Shown piece after piece: positions 36,092 to 48,794 of a stretch of 64,000 bases of DNA; the first letter of the stretch is position 1; every line of letters starts with the position of its first letter. The stretch is from Marisa cornuarietis (lineage: Eukaryota > Mollusca > Gastropoda > Architaenioglossa > Ampullariidae), in the NCBI GenBank assembly GCA_004794655.1, contig SMMW01000605.1, positions 1,642,001-1,706,000 on the forward strand, in the 5' to 3' direction. The position numbers and the translations under genes are program-made. The notes under the pieces are model-generated. The model ran no database searches. It was not told the origin of the DNA and was given only the letters and a program-made list of their open reading frames with translations.

Positions 36092-39000
36092 CTGATTTCC
36101 CTCAGCAGATTAAGCCAGTATTCTTTCAGGGTAATGCCTCTAAACATTGTGTCTCAGGTTTTTTCCCACTAAACCTGTCACTCAAGCTTCTGCTAAATAT
36201 ACTGCACCCTCCTCTCAACTCACTTTTCCTCAGTTGTTTCTCTCTTTTCTTCTCCCCGAACTGCTAACGTATTCGTTCCCTGAAGCGCGCGCCATGTCCG
36301 TTTATCAATGGCCGCGCGCCGCTGTTGTGGCAGCAGTCGACAGACGCAGTCGTGTTCTGTCAGCGACTACCAGCCAAACCTCGTCCTGCGGAAATTACCT
36401 TCAGCCTTCGATTTTGAAGTGGGCTTTCCCAATCTCATCAACTCCTATGGGTGGGCAAAAGCGAGCCAATATCTCCTCTTGTCCCTTTCATCGGGTGTTT
36501 GAGATCCTTGTCTCCTCCATTAATCTTGAAAATCCTTGTTGAGATCTTGTCACTAACTGAACGCCATAGTTTTGTTTTGTTTTGTTTTGTTTTCGATCGA
36601 GTTATGATCCTTTTTTATCCTCATTGCAAGGTTTTTGCGATGGAGTGGACAAATCTGTCAGACTACAACCGACAGGTGCGTGAAATATTCACGCCTGTAA
36701 TCAGCTGATATACTTTCTAAACCTCAAACATTGGACAGGTTTCCGGTCGGGGTGCTATTGTGCATGGCACGCTTGAAGGCATCCTGCATTCCCGTGAGGC
36801 CCTGCGCCACTTACCAGCGAGATGCAGACGTGCCCAATGACCGGAAATCCCAAAATGACGCATGCGCGTGAAGCTTGCCGTAGGACGATCCCGATTCCAG
36901 CGAGAGAGAACGTGACATGCGCACGCATCCAGTTCTTTCCGGGCAAGAAATTCTATTTGCGGAGGTAGATTTCTGTGCTGCTGTCACATACAGTTTATTG
37001 GCCAACGTGGACTACGTGGACGACGTGGGGGGTTGGGGTGGATATCCGCTGATTTATTGGTGGGAAACGCGAGCCCATGTCCCTTAGGGCCATTCTTAAC
37101 CACGCAAACACCCTCGACAAGTAAGACAAAGTTTGATATGACGGTTATATGAAGCCTTCTCCCACCTTGGTCACATGTTCGTCCATATGTTGCTGGTTAA
37201 GAAGAACATTTAAGACCGAACAACATGGCACTGCCGTACTTTCAGAAATTGTCTGCGCTTGCGTGCGAGTGTGTGAATGTACGGATCAACAAACTTTCAA
37301 CAGACGAGACTGAGATGAGTTCAAAGTGCGTTGAGAGGGTTTAAGGGATAGTTGCTGTAAAATGCTGACTAGGACAGTATGAGGAATCAAACATTGTTTG
37401 CAAACAGGTTCGTCCTGTCAATATTATCTGAGATGTTACCAGTGCACGTACACTGCGCTTCTTAATTATATTGTAAATAAGTCTGATAAGATTCATTAGT
37501 TCTGGCGCGAGCTGTCAGTTTGGATTTGATATTTCTGAAAGCTGTGACAGCCATGGTCTGCGTGGGACAACAAACAAGTAGAAAATTTAGAGAAAAAGCT
37601 CTGAAAATAAGCCAGGCTCCCCGTGTTATAAAGAAATGTTCCGTAGATGTACATCTCTGCTTATTTCTTCATCTAACTGTGCAGAAAGATAGTGGGAGGG
37701 AGAGAGGGAGGGTGGGTCAAACCAATCGATCTTCAACATAGAAAGCACTTGCACCAACATTCACTCTCTGCACTGAAGTGAAAGCACTTGCACGACTATC
37801 CCTCGTCTGCCCTCAGTGAAAGTCTCTCGTGCGGTCGGCAGATCTTAGACGGGCTTCAGTGCCCATGTTTCCCGATGATGGATGACTGAAGGTGATGATA
37901 AAATCGAAGCGGCGGGCAACGATCGCTTATCTAGACTGTGCGGATCGTCCCGCGCCCTAAATCTCTCCTGGTGGAGAGGACCTGCCTGTAGCCGCTGAAT
38001 AGGTTGGCGGAAATTATGCTCCTTGCGCCTGTAACTTAACTGCACTTCAATGTGAATTCCGCCAACTGTGTGATTAGGAAAAAACGGTACGGTTGGGTGG
38101 CTGGCCGACAGGGGTGGGGTGGGCTAGAAAGGGAGAGAAAAATGGGCTTTTAAGAAAGGGAGGCCACCGGAGCCACCCAACAGGAAGAAAATGGGACGAC
38201 GGCTGCAGGGTTTAAAAACAGATTTGTAGTTCCAGTCTGTCTCATAACTGGTGGATTAGTATTTCTTTCCCACTTCTCTCTCTCTCTCTCTCCTTTCTTC
38301 TTATCCCACATGCTTTATACTTTGTCTTCCTTGGTCTTCATTTTTTACTTTGTTATTATTTTTGTTGCTCTGTTTTCAAACGTTGATTTCTGTCATTATC
38401 CAGTACTTGCAGAATCCGTTTTGAAGGACATGAGTATTGTTATAGTCCTGGAAGACAAGAGCGATGATGTGGCGTAGATGATTTTAATGGAGTCATTTTA
38501 ACGTGTCTTCTGTCCCCACCACAACCACGACAAGCGTGTTACAGTATGGTCTGTGTAGTGGGTAGGGTGGGGTGGGGTTATTTGCTTGGGTTGACCACTG
38601 AAAGTGCTTCCACACAGCAGCGGTACCACAGTATAAAGAACGGTTGAAAGGGGAGAAAACTACGGGAGTACTCACAGAAAACCCTCGGCGTCAAGGCTTT
38701 ACACTATCTTGACATCATAACCGGCTCCAGACATGTTTTTTTTCGTTTGAACAGTCATACTCTTCGCACCTGTTAGCTTCAGATTTTTGTAAATCCAGCA
38801 ACAGCGTGATATGCCAAGCAATATGTTTATCGTATGAAACACAGGGGATGTTGCTCAAAGGTCGGGGTTGTAGGCAACCAGGACTGAACACTAATCAGGC
38901 TAAATGTGTGTCGGGGATTAGCCGAGGACAGACAAGCTTGAGCCACACAACGGCCACCTCTTTGATGGGCGCGCTGTGTGCAGGTCTGCTCTCATGTTTA

Positions 39001-39171
39001 TGACTAATTGTGTTCTTGTAGAGAGACTTCCTCGCCATGGAGAGAGTTAACATGTTCTAATACACTCGTGCCTACAGGCAGCTTCCTCACAAACACAAGA
39101 CAAAGAACAATCCGAAACTGCCCATCCCCCAACATCCTGTGGGCAAGAAACACCACACCGAGTAAGCAAAT
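34561..39171. other. long stretch without a supported gene
   Basis: Open frames here (up to 131 residues) have no recognisable domains and overlap each other on opposite strands. A (CA)n tract lies at 36045-36087, a (GTTTT)n tract at about 36571-36592 and (TC)n at 38275-38292. Nothing suggests an exon with flanking splice sites that I could defend. Confidence 0.35.
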
Positions 39172-39929
39172 GCATGGTCATCTTCAAGGTTTATCCAGTG
39201 AACAGACATGGCCATCTTCCACTTGATTTATCCACTAAACAACTATGGTCATCTTCAAGGTGTACCCAATAAACAGACATGGTCATCTTGAAGGTTTATT
39301 CAGTAAACAGACATGGTCATCTTCAAGGTGTATCCAATAAACAGACATGGTCATCTTTAAGGTTTATCCAGTAAACAACCATGGCCATATTCAAGGTTTA
39401 TCCAATAAACAGACATGGTCATCTTGAAGGTTTATTCAGTGAACAGACATGGTCATCTTCAATGTTGATCCAATAAACAGACATGGCCATCTTCAAGGTT
39501 TATCTAGTAAACAGACATGGTTATCTTGAAGGTTTATCCAGTAAACAGACATGGCCATCTTCAAGGTTTATCCAGTAAACAGATAATGTTATCTTGAAGG
39601 TTTATCCAGTAAACAGACATGGCCATCTTGAAGGTTTATCCAGTAAACAGACATGGCCATCTTCAAGGTTTATCCAGTAAACAGATAATGTTATCTTGAA
39701 GGTTTATCCAGTAAACAGACATGGCCATCTTGAAGGTTTATCCAGTAAACAGACATGGCCATCTTCAAGGTTTATCCAGTAAACAGATAATGTTATCTTG
39801 AAGGTTTATCCAGTAAACAGACATGGCCATCTTGAAGGTTTATCCAGTAAACAGACATGGCCATCTTCAAGGTTTATCCAGTAAACAGACATGGCCATCT
39901 TCAAGGTTTATCCAGTAAACAGACGTGAT
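39172..39929. repeat. 34-bp minisatellite with a three-unit higher-order repeat
   Basis: About 22 copies of a 34-bp unit, CATGGCCATCTTCAAGGTTT then ATCCAGTAAACAGA. Between about 39470 and 39900 the variants repeat in a fixed order: TAATGTTATCTTGAAGG, CATGGCCATCTTGAAGG, CATGGCCATCTTCAAGG. That gives a 102-bp higher-order unit present about three times, with nearly no change. Confidence 0.95.
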
Positions 39930-40248
39930 CATCTTTACTGGCTGCCAGTCGTGGACCGTATGACCTACGAACTTTCCACTTTGACTTACTCTGCTGTTTC
40001 TGTCACTGGTCCTCGGTAACTCTCCGAACTTCCTCCCATCTACACACCCGCACGACTTCTTCGCTCATCTGACACCAAGCTTCTTCGAATCCCATCAGTT
40101 AAGACAAAGACTATGGACAGAGGTCTGTCTGCTACCAACCCCCATCAACTGGGAACAGATTATCCGTCAGCCCTCGTCACTCTGATTCTCTCACCTCCTT
40201 TAAGTCCAAACTTTAGACACATGTGTTCAGAACAGAGACTTCACTGTG

Positions 40249-40251
<3 letters not shown>
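39930..40251 (+). mobile_element. L2/CR1-like LINE ORF2 C-terminal remnant
   Basis: Translation gives LYWLPVVDRMTYELSTLTYS, then (after a stop) LSELPPIYTPARLLRSSDTK and LLRIPSVKTKTM, then in a shifted frame RHSDSLTSFKSKL and THVFRTETSL ending in TGA at 40249. This is the typical end of L2/CR1-type LINE polymerases (HWLPV--RI-YK-, LSELL-PY-P-R-LRSSD, L-SFKS-LKTHLF). Stops and at least one frameshift make it a pseudogene. The left end abuts the 34-bp array directly, and the stop codon runs straight into the (TG)n array. Confidence 0.85.
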
Positions 40252-40287
<36 letters not shown>

Positions 40288-40453
40288 AACAGCTATAGAC
40301 TTGTCTGTCAGTAACACATCTAAACATGTGTGTGTGTGTGTGTGTGTGTCAACAGCTATAGACTTGTCTGTCAGTAACACATATAAACATGTGTGTGTGT
40401 GTGTGTGTGTGTGTGTCAACAGCTATAGACTTGTCTGTCAGTAACACATATAA

Positions 40454-40490
<37 letters not shown>

Positions 40491-40961
40491 AACAGCTATA
40501 GACTTGTCTGTCAGTAACACATATAAACATGTGAGTCAACAGCTATAAATGTGTCTGTCAGTAAAAGATGTAAACATGTGTGTGTGTGTGTGTGTGTGTG
40601 TCAACAGCTATAAACTTGTCTGTTAGTAACAGATGTAAACATGTGTGTGTGTGTGTGTCAACAGCTATAAACTTGTCTGTTAGTAACAGATGTAAACATG
40701 TGCGTGTGTGTGTGTGTCAACAGCTATAAACTTGTCTGTTAGTAACAGATGTAAACATGTGTGTGTCAACAGCTATAAACCTGTCTGTCAGTAAAAGATG
40801 TAAGCATGTGTGTGTGTGTGTGTGTGTCAACAGCTATAAACTTGTCTGTTAGTAACAGATGTAAACATGTGTGTGTTAATAAAGTATAAACTTGTCTGTC
40901 AGTAACACATATAAACGTGTATGCCAACAGCTATAAACTTGTCTGTCAGTAACACATGTAA

Positions 40962-41018
<57 letters not shown>

Positions 41019-41110
41019 AACAGCTATAAACTTGTCCGTCAGTAACACATATAAACCTGTGTGTTAATAAAGTATAAACTTTTCTGTCAGTAACACATAT
41101 AAACGTGTCA
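40252..41110. repeat. compound minisatellite with (TG)n inside each unit
   Basis: About 14 units of TCAACAGCTATAAACTTGTC plus TGTCAGTAACACATATAAAC and ATG, each followed by a (TG)n run of very different length, from a few copies to about 30 (the longest near 40967-41017). The flanking core is 80-95 % conserved, with TTAATAAAGTATAAAC variants. Microsatellite instability is thus nested in a minisatellite. Confidence 0.95.
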
Positions 41111-41188
41111 TTACTAATTATAAACCCTCTCTAAGACGAATTTCCCTCCGGCATCTGTGCGCTGCATACTTCAACCTGAAAATGTGAA

Positions 41189-41352
41189 TATGAGTAAATG
41201 GCTTTATGTTTGTGTGTGGTATGAGTAAATGGCTTTATGTTTGTGTGTGGGTATGAGTAAAGGCCTTTATGTTTGTGTGTGGATATGAGTAAATGACTTT
41301 ATGTTTGTGTGGGTATGAGAATTTAACCTTATGTTTGTGTGTGGTATGAGTA
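41189..41352. repeat. 31-bp minisatellite
   Basis: About five copies of TATGAGTAAATGGCTTTATG then TTTGTGTGTGG, with small length changes. Confidence 0.9.
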
Positions 41353-44300
41353 ATGAATTAAATGTCCCGGGTTGCACACCGCGGCTAATGACTGGATCTC
41401 TCAGCCTTGAGTGCGAGGACCTGCAGAGTCTGAACACTACTCTTCCCTCGACAATGCTGTGACAGTCGCTCGGGACAGGTGATGCTTATCTGTCGGCTTT
41501 TCCTGCTGTGTCTTAGCAACCAGCTACCTGTCGCCTTCTCCTCCCTCGTCTAGCGTGTCGTCTCTGGTCGTCTGTGTGTCTTCACATTTGCTAAACATTT
41601 CGCTACTCAAATATACTCTGTCACGGGTTATTTGTTGTTATGTTTATTTGTGGTTATTACATCTGTGGCCATCATGCCACGTGACTGGATGACCCATCTC
41701 GCCCTATTGCATCATGACATGACACGTAATATTTCATGGCGACCTAGAATAAAGAGTCAGTCAGTGTAGACAGTCGGCATGGACTGTAATATCGTGTTAA
41801 CATTGCGAGGTAGCCATGTTAGCAACTAGGTGAAAAGACATTCTGACTGAACAGGGTAGGTAGTTAGGTAGCGACTTCCCAAGGGAACAACAACATTCAG
41901 AGAGAAGCCTTCCGTACAGACAGACCTACACACTAACGGCAGCGAAGAACGGGAGGATACTTGACTGTCAGTCGTTAGCGTATCTCTACTGCAGAGCAGA
42001 CAGTGAGCCAAGCTCTCGACTGACTCAGGCTCGGCTGGTGAGTCTGTCGCCTGCTCTGGCAAAGTTAGTGGCTGGATGTGATGGAGTGTAGAGACTTTTT
42101 TTTCCACCATCACCCATCTTTCACCTAGCTACGGTTTAACATCATTTCGTGAATTAACCGCGAGGCAGTGTGTGTGTGTGTGTGTGCGTGTAAAGGGGGG
42201 GGAATATCTTTAGTCTTTAAGGACGAGCAGTGACTGTAGCCGTTAATATTCCTCAACGGTGACTTTCTATTTAACGGTTAAATTGTGTGCGAGAACTTTG
42301 GACGAATAATTTTGTTTGTGTCCAACTTGACAAGTTGTGTGCAGTGTATCCCTGGGCGAGGACACGACTAGAGTCTCTCTTCGTGTTGCTGTCTGTTCGC
42401 TACCCTGCAGCTTACGGCGAGTTGTTGTCTTACAGGGGGGGGGGGCTATTACTTTATCATCCTATCAGATTATTTCAACTATTACCGATATCATAGATAT
42501 TGCTGTATTGCTACCTCAGTCGTATCAAGTACATCACCATATCCAATATCATCTGCAATACCACTGCTGTTATCGCCTCTATCGTCATCACCACCATCTC
42601 CACAGCCCAACGATTCTCGGATTCCTACTTCGAAGGATCCAGGTGACCACCCGCCCAGCCGTCTGCTTCACATCTGCTTGTCTTCATAGCCACGGACATT
42701 ATTACTCAATTTTGTGACTTTATCGCCATCGTCACTCACCATGACAGCAGCTGCTACATCAACCTCGTGAGCCAGACTGTGGTGCCAGCAACCTGGCAGA
42801 TAAATAACAACAACATGGCAGATAAGTGACAGCAGCCTGGCAGTGTCCCTGGTCTGGGTCACCTGCTACAGGGCAGTGCTGCACAACTCTCATCACCATC
42901 CTCACCCATGTTTAGTTTGGTTCCGATTTCACTTTTCTGTCTACGTTAGACATTATGTCTAAATTGTTGCTCGCTCCATTTTGTTATTGAAACAGACAGA
43001 AGAGTGGCCTCCCTGCAAGCAATCAGTGAGCACTCCTCACTAAAATATTATACATGCTCATGGCCACGTTTATTGTCACAATGATGTTGTTCATTTTTTC
43101 AAATGGGAGAAGGTGCCTACTCATGTTTACCTGTAATATATCTCTGTCATATATATCTTTTGGTTGGATCGTTGAACTATACCCAACCTTCCTGCTGTTT
43201 GCCTGTTGTCTGTAATCATCTTGTTTACTGTTTATTGTCTTTCCTCAGTGCATCGCTAATTGGAATAATCTTGTAATGATACATCTGATGCCTTATTATG
43301 CTGTTCACATCATTGGTAGACCAGGATTTTTTGCCCTAATTGGATACCAGGTTACAAATTATTGTAATTATTACACAAACTCACTCTGCACGTTGACTGT
43401 ACTCAAGTTACATTTTTCTGCCTGTAGAATGGTGTTGTCTAGTCCCTGATCAGAGTGTAAGCAGCCTGCTGGAGTTCGGGTGGGACCAGGTGGGTGCTTT
43501 TATAACCTTTGCTCTGTAAATAGCAGAAAGATCTGACTGACAAAAGTTTTCACCTACCCTCTACAACATTATGCAAGTGGTTTTTATTTATTTATTTATT
43601 TATTTATAGTGAGTCTGTGCTCTGTGGTAGGATGTAGCCTACTGTGAGGTTATTTCATGGAGCATGATGTAGGTGTTCTGGGACGTGAACTGTGTTCTGT
43701 GATTGCAAAGACATATGCAGAGCTTGACCTACCAAAAAGTCACAATAGAGTGATTTGCGAAAAGTGAAGAAAATCCTTCACCACAGCGAAGACAGGGTGA
43801 ACACCAGGCTCACCAGCATGACATGGCAAAACCTGTTTAACGACCGACGCTCCTCATTCTCCTACCCACCCAGCAGCGCCACCAGGCGGCTGAATCGATG
43901 AGACTCCCCGCACATCGTGATTCCACCCTCCACCCGCTTTCTCCTTGCCTCTGTCCTCCCCCTTCCCCTTCTCTCAGAAGGTGAGAGGGGTGAACATTGT
44001 TTCGATGAGAGGCGATGAAATAAGGCACTGATTCTCAAACACGATGATTTGGCCTCAAATCGAATGACAGGGAAGAAGCAGTCGTTAAAATGGAGTCCTT
44101 CTTGCCTGTTTCAGAATACAAACTAATCATCCTGAAGTAAAAAAAAAAAAAAAAGCCAAATGGCAGGGAACAAAAGCTATTTTTACATAATACGCCTGCC
44201 GTGAAAGGGGCCTAGTGCAGGAAGCACATTGAGGATTGTCTCGTTCAATTATCTCCCCTCCCACATGCACCGGGGATTCTCACTGCCATTGTAAGTGGAT

Positions 44301-44514
44301 TATCGCCGCCTGTGAAGCCAGCTTCCAATCTCTCCTTTTATTCGAGTGGATCTCGCAGCGCCACCATCTCCGTCATCTCCAGAGCTTTGCACGAGGAGGA
44401 CAAGACACAGAGGCGCCCTCCTTCTTCTGCCTCCGTGCACAGTCCCTCGCCAGCCCTGGTGGGTGGTTCACACAATGCTGTCGGCTAAAATGATATCACA
44501 GACAGGATCTTTAG
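41353..44514. other. no gene supported
   Basis: Short open frames only (up to 126 residues, low complexity). Simple sequence includes (TG)n at about 42168-42186, G runs at 42195-42203 and 42436-42445, (TTTA)n at 43582-43608 and poly-A at 44139-44153. Parts such as 42900-43550 are unique-looking but carry no recognisable exon. Confidence 0.35.
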
Positions 44515-45600
44515 GGGACTGCTTACTGGTTACAGCTAGGTTAAGGCAAGACCGGGTAGTGACTTCAACTCGGGTTAAAGCTAGGTTGAAGTGGGGCTGT
44601 GTAGCGGCTTAGACTCGGGTGAATGCTGGGTGAGAGCTTCATTAAAGCTGGGTTAAAGGTAGGCTCTGATTTACTCGTGAGGTGTGTAGCGACTTACACT
44701 GATGTTAAAGTTAGTTAAAGCTCTGTTAAGGCTACTCAAAGCAAGGCTGTGTACTGGTGAAAGCCAGGCTGTGTGGTGTCAGACTCTTGTTACAGAAGCG
44801 AAGTTAATGCGAGGTTAAAGCAAGGCTGTCCATTGACAGACTCGAGTGAATGTTACGAGAAGTTCAGGTCCTTCCCTAACCTTTTTCAAGGAATGAGGTG
44901 TTAAAGACCTAATTTTTCACGGAACCAGTTTTATTTGAGGGTGGCTCCCATCTCCTCTCCCTCGCCGCATTACCTTCCCCAACACTCTATGGAGTCGGGT
45001 ACCCGACAGGTGGATCCACGGAGGAAAGTTTGTTGCACAGGCATCGACCCACGAGCCTCTCGGTTCCAACGCCCACCCCTCGGCTACCCGTTCCCCCCCC
45101 CCCCCCAGTATCTGCTACGATAAAGCTAGGTTATAACGGGATTTAAGTTAAAGCATGCTCAAGCTAGTTAAAGCGGGGTTGAAACTAGGTTATAAAGATG
45201 TGAAATCGAGGCTGTGCAGCGACTGAGACTGGGGTGAATGCTAGGTTAAAGCTAAAGCGAAGATAAAACTAGTTAAAGTGAGGTTAAAACAAGTTAAAGG
45301 TGGGCGACACACTCAGGTGAAAGCGAGGCTAAACTGAGGTGAAATCAAAGCTAGTCACACCTGCTGAAAGCTAGTTATAGCGAGGTTAAGCCAGGTTAAG
45401 GCAATGTTAATGCTAGGATGTGTACCTACCTAGACATGCTATAGTAACCAAGTTAAATTTACTTAAGCGATGTTTAAAATAGGTTAAAGCTAGTTAAATC
45501 TTAGCTATATAGTGACTTGAACTCGGGTTTAAAATAGGTTATAGCGAGGTTAAAGTTAGGTTAAAACTAAGCTGTGTAGAGACTTAAAACTCGGGTGTGT
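44515..45600. repeat. degenerate GGTTAAAGC-type repeat region
   Basis: The words GGTTAAAGC, AGCTAGGTTA, GCGAGGTTAA and GACTCGGGT recur throughout at irregular spacing, with a non-repetitive insert at about 44860-45120 that includes a run of C at 45094-45107. It looks like an old, highly diverged tandem array. No constant period is visible. Confidence 0.7.
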
Positions 45601-46811
45601 AGTGACTTACAGAGAGAAGGAAGGGTATAAAATCATACCCACCCCCATTTAAACAGGTGATCAACACACACCACCCTGCCACCACCTCACCACTAATGAA
45701 AACTTATTCGTTTGCGATCGAAAGATTATCCTTAACAGCTTACCCCACCGTAATGGAGGAGGTGGAAGAAATCTTCTACTGCAATAAGGATTTGCTTTCA
45801 ATTTCGGGGGAAATTAAATCAGGTTTAGCAGTAGATGCACAGCGGTCTGGCTGCCTTCTCCCTTAGCCTGGGTCTGTCCGCGTGTGACTGTCATTTTCCA
45901 CCACAACGAGCAGGGTCAGGTATAAAGCCTTAGATACTTCTGTATTCCCTACCAACCCTTTAACTGATTTATCTTCATTTTCTTCCTGGAAGTCGTCTCA
46001 ATGTGCCCTCCATCCCTCCACACTCCTGTGACCAGGGTCAGAACAATAAACGGTCACACGGCGCACCAGTGGTGGTGGTGGTGGTGGTGGTGGTGGTCCG
46101 GACCTGCACAAGTGCTGTGTAAATGGTCGCCGGGCCCTGGCGACAAATATTCGCCTCATCGTCTTTTGTTGGGAAAGACGGAGAAGATAAGTGTTGACGG
46201 CTATGAATCAGAAGAAGCAGAAGGTGCGGCACAAGGTTTGTGTAGCTTGGACTTGAGACTTCTGCCCACGGCTGGTGAATAAACTGGCAGGACGGGAGGA
46301 GGAGGTGAGCGCTCAGAATAAAATAATTCTCGGCAGGTGTAGAAATGCTATTGACTGGCAGCCTTTCATTTACAGGGGAGGCATAAAGAGATGAATGTCG
46401 TTAGTGTGTGTGTGTGTGTGTGTGTGTCACCATCCCCACTACCACATCCTCCTCCTACTCCGCTACGCAATTTACAAGAGCTCCCCCCCCCCCAGAATTA
46501 TACAAGAGAAAGATAAGGATTTTTCGCGGCAATATCTCACTGCAGACAATATAATATTTTCCCCCACAAACAAAGCAAAGGCTTATCACTGTGTCAGCAT
46601 TCTAAAAAGCATTGATCGTTTTATGAGATTCTGTCTGACAAAGCCTCTTGGCGTGAAATCTGGTCGTCCTCTCTGTCCGGCCAACCAGCAGAACCTCCTC
46701 TCGGCCTTGGGAGGGGTAAGTGCCATCGGGCCACCCCCCCCCCTCTGTGTGCAAACAGCTCGCGCCAACCACTGCACCACGCAGACCGACTGCAAGGACA
46801 ACGGATTCGCT
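45601..46811. other. no gene supported; (GTG)n and (TG)n tracts
   Basis: There is (GGT)n at 46069-46097 and (TG)n at 46402-46427. A balanced, repeat-free stretch at about 46490-46720 is a weak candidate for conserved non-coding sequence. Confidence 0.35.
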
Positions 46812-47395
46812 GCTACATAGCCAGGGTTAGCCAAGGTGTCAGGATAAGTGAGCCGTTGCTACATAGCCAGGGTTAGCCAAGGTGTCAGGATAAGTGAGCC
46901 GTTGCTACATAGCCAGGGTTAGCCAAGGTGTCAGGATAAGTGAGCCGTTGCTACATAGCCAGGGTTAGCCAAGGTGCCAGGATAAGTGAACCGCTGCTAC
47001 ATAGCCAGGGTTAGCCAAGGTGTCAGGATAAGTGAGCCGTTGCTACATAGCCAGGGTTAGCCAAGGTGTCAGGATAAGTGAGTCATTGCTACATAGCCAG
47101 GGTTAGCCAAGGTGCCAGGATAAGTGAACCGCTGCTACATAGCCAGGGTTAGCCAAGGTGTCAGGATAAGTGAGCCGTTGCTACATAGCCAGGGTTAGCC
47201 AAGGTGTCAGGATAAGTGAGCCGTTGCTACATAGCCAGGGTTAGCCAAGGTGCCAGGATAAGTGAACCGCTGCTACATAGCCAGGGTTAGCCAAGGTGTC
47301 AGGATAAGTGAGCCGTTGCTACATAGCCAGGGTTAGCCAAGGTGTCAGGATAAGTGAGTCATTGCTACATAGCCAGGGCTAGCCAAGCTGCCAGG
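46812..47395. repeat. 46-bp minisatellite with ordered variants
   Basis: Twelve to thirteen copies of GTTGCTACATAGCCAGGGTT, AGCCAAGGTGTCAGGATAAG, TGAGCC. Three variants (ending GAGCCGTT, GAGTCATT, or with GTGCC...GAACCGCT) follow each other in repeating three-unit blocks, so a 138-bp higher-order unit is present. Confidence 0.95.
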
Positions 47396-47662
47396 CTGCA
47401 TTGTGACCTGTGCAAGGTCTCCAAGATCTGAGGCGGAAAAACTAGTTCTCAGAGAAGGCAGAAAAATGAGTTCCCGTGACTACATAACACCGAGCGCCAT
47501 TATTGAGACGCTTTTGTGGACATTCTCTCTCTCCTAACATAGCTGTCTCTTCTACCATAGCTACCTCTTATAGCCAGCAGATGTTTTTACTGATGAATTT
47601 GTGTTTTATTCTGGTTTACATGATAAACATCATTGTATAAAATATATTGTGACCGAGGCAAC

Positions 47663-47959
47663 ACCTTGGGCGTAGTTATGAAGTCTTGCTCCCAGGGCAA
47701 AATCTGCATACTTACTTAATTAAGGAACTGTCGTTTTTGAAGTTAGAAAGCGGGACCTACACCTCGCGGGCACTTCTTCATGTTTCTTAACCTCAGGCCA
47801 TCTTAGCCTCCACTTTATAACTACAGCTCCCGGGGATTAACTAACATCAGTGGGACCTGTACACCGCTTTATAAGTTGGGAAACAAGACGGTTATCCTCC
47901 AGTCCCCCACGTGGCCCCAGGACAACGACTGGCCCTCGCCTTATAACTATGGGACCTTG
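47663..47959. mobile_element. foldback (MITE-like) element, copy 1
   Basis: About 297 bp, self-complementary end to end. The left end ACCTTGGGCGTAGTTATGAA pairs with the right end read in reverse (CAAGGTCCCATAGTTATAAG). Inner matches include left CTGTCGTTTTTGAAGTTAG with right CCGTCTTGTTTCCCAACTTA (reverse complement), then AAAGCGGG with AAAGCGGT. The right arm resembles the right arm of the element at 61249-61540. It has no coding capacity. This is inferred to be a non-autonomous hairpin transposon or a decayed inverted duplication. Confidence 0.6.
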
Positions 47960-48155
47960 TACGGCTCCCTACAATGAGTTTAAACAGTTGATCTTAATTG
48001 TGGTGGAGCCGTCCGTTCATATTCATGCATGCTGGAGTGTGTGCATTTTGTGTGTGTTCGTGGATGTGCGCGTGCCTGTTTCCCACCTCCCTGTCTGTCC
48101 TGTCATATTGTTAATTGCAGTCGTGATGTCATGTTTGTTTTCTGACCTTTTGCCA

Positions 48156-48196
<41 letters not shown>

Positions 48197-48794
48197 ATGA
48201 GTTAGTGAAAGTGTGTGTGCGCGTGCAGATGAGAAAGACTGTGATTACATGTCCAGACATTATACTCTCGCTATCTTTGTCTCAAGTGCCAGTACTGAAG
48301 TACTCTTGCTGCCTGTTTTGACCTGTCTGTTGTGCCATACAACTGATGCCAATTCTTCATGAGGATGCAGCACTGCTTACACTCTGAACTCATGGGTAAG
48401 GACTGGATTATTCTGAAAGTTCAAACGGTTGAGCTTCAGCCGAGTTGACGAATGTTTTTAACTTACCCAGACGGAACAGATTACTACCGAGCCAATAAAG
48501 CTTTGTATTTACAAACAAATATATTGGAAATGGCGGCAGGACGAAAGTGAACATTAAGAGAGATCCCCCCTCCCCCATTAAAGCTTGAAATCATCTTGTG
48601 ACCACACACCAGCTCTGTTGGCACAAACACAAGAGTCAAACGCATTAATAAAGGCTTTTCAAAGAAAGGAAGCGAGGGCTGAAAAGTGATTTTAACTCTC
48701 ACTTGCATGATGTCTGCCGTAACAGAGGCAAGCAAGATCAAAGAACTGCGAATAATGGAACAAGGACTGCGGTTACATGTCAAGACATTCTACT
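47960..48794. other. no gene supported; (TG)n(GA)n tract
   Basis: TG repeats followed by GA repeats lie at 48158-48196. An open frame of 99 residues on the - strand at 48484-48783 has no recognised domain. Confidence 0.4.
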
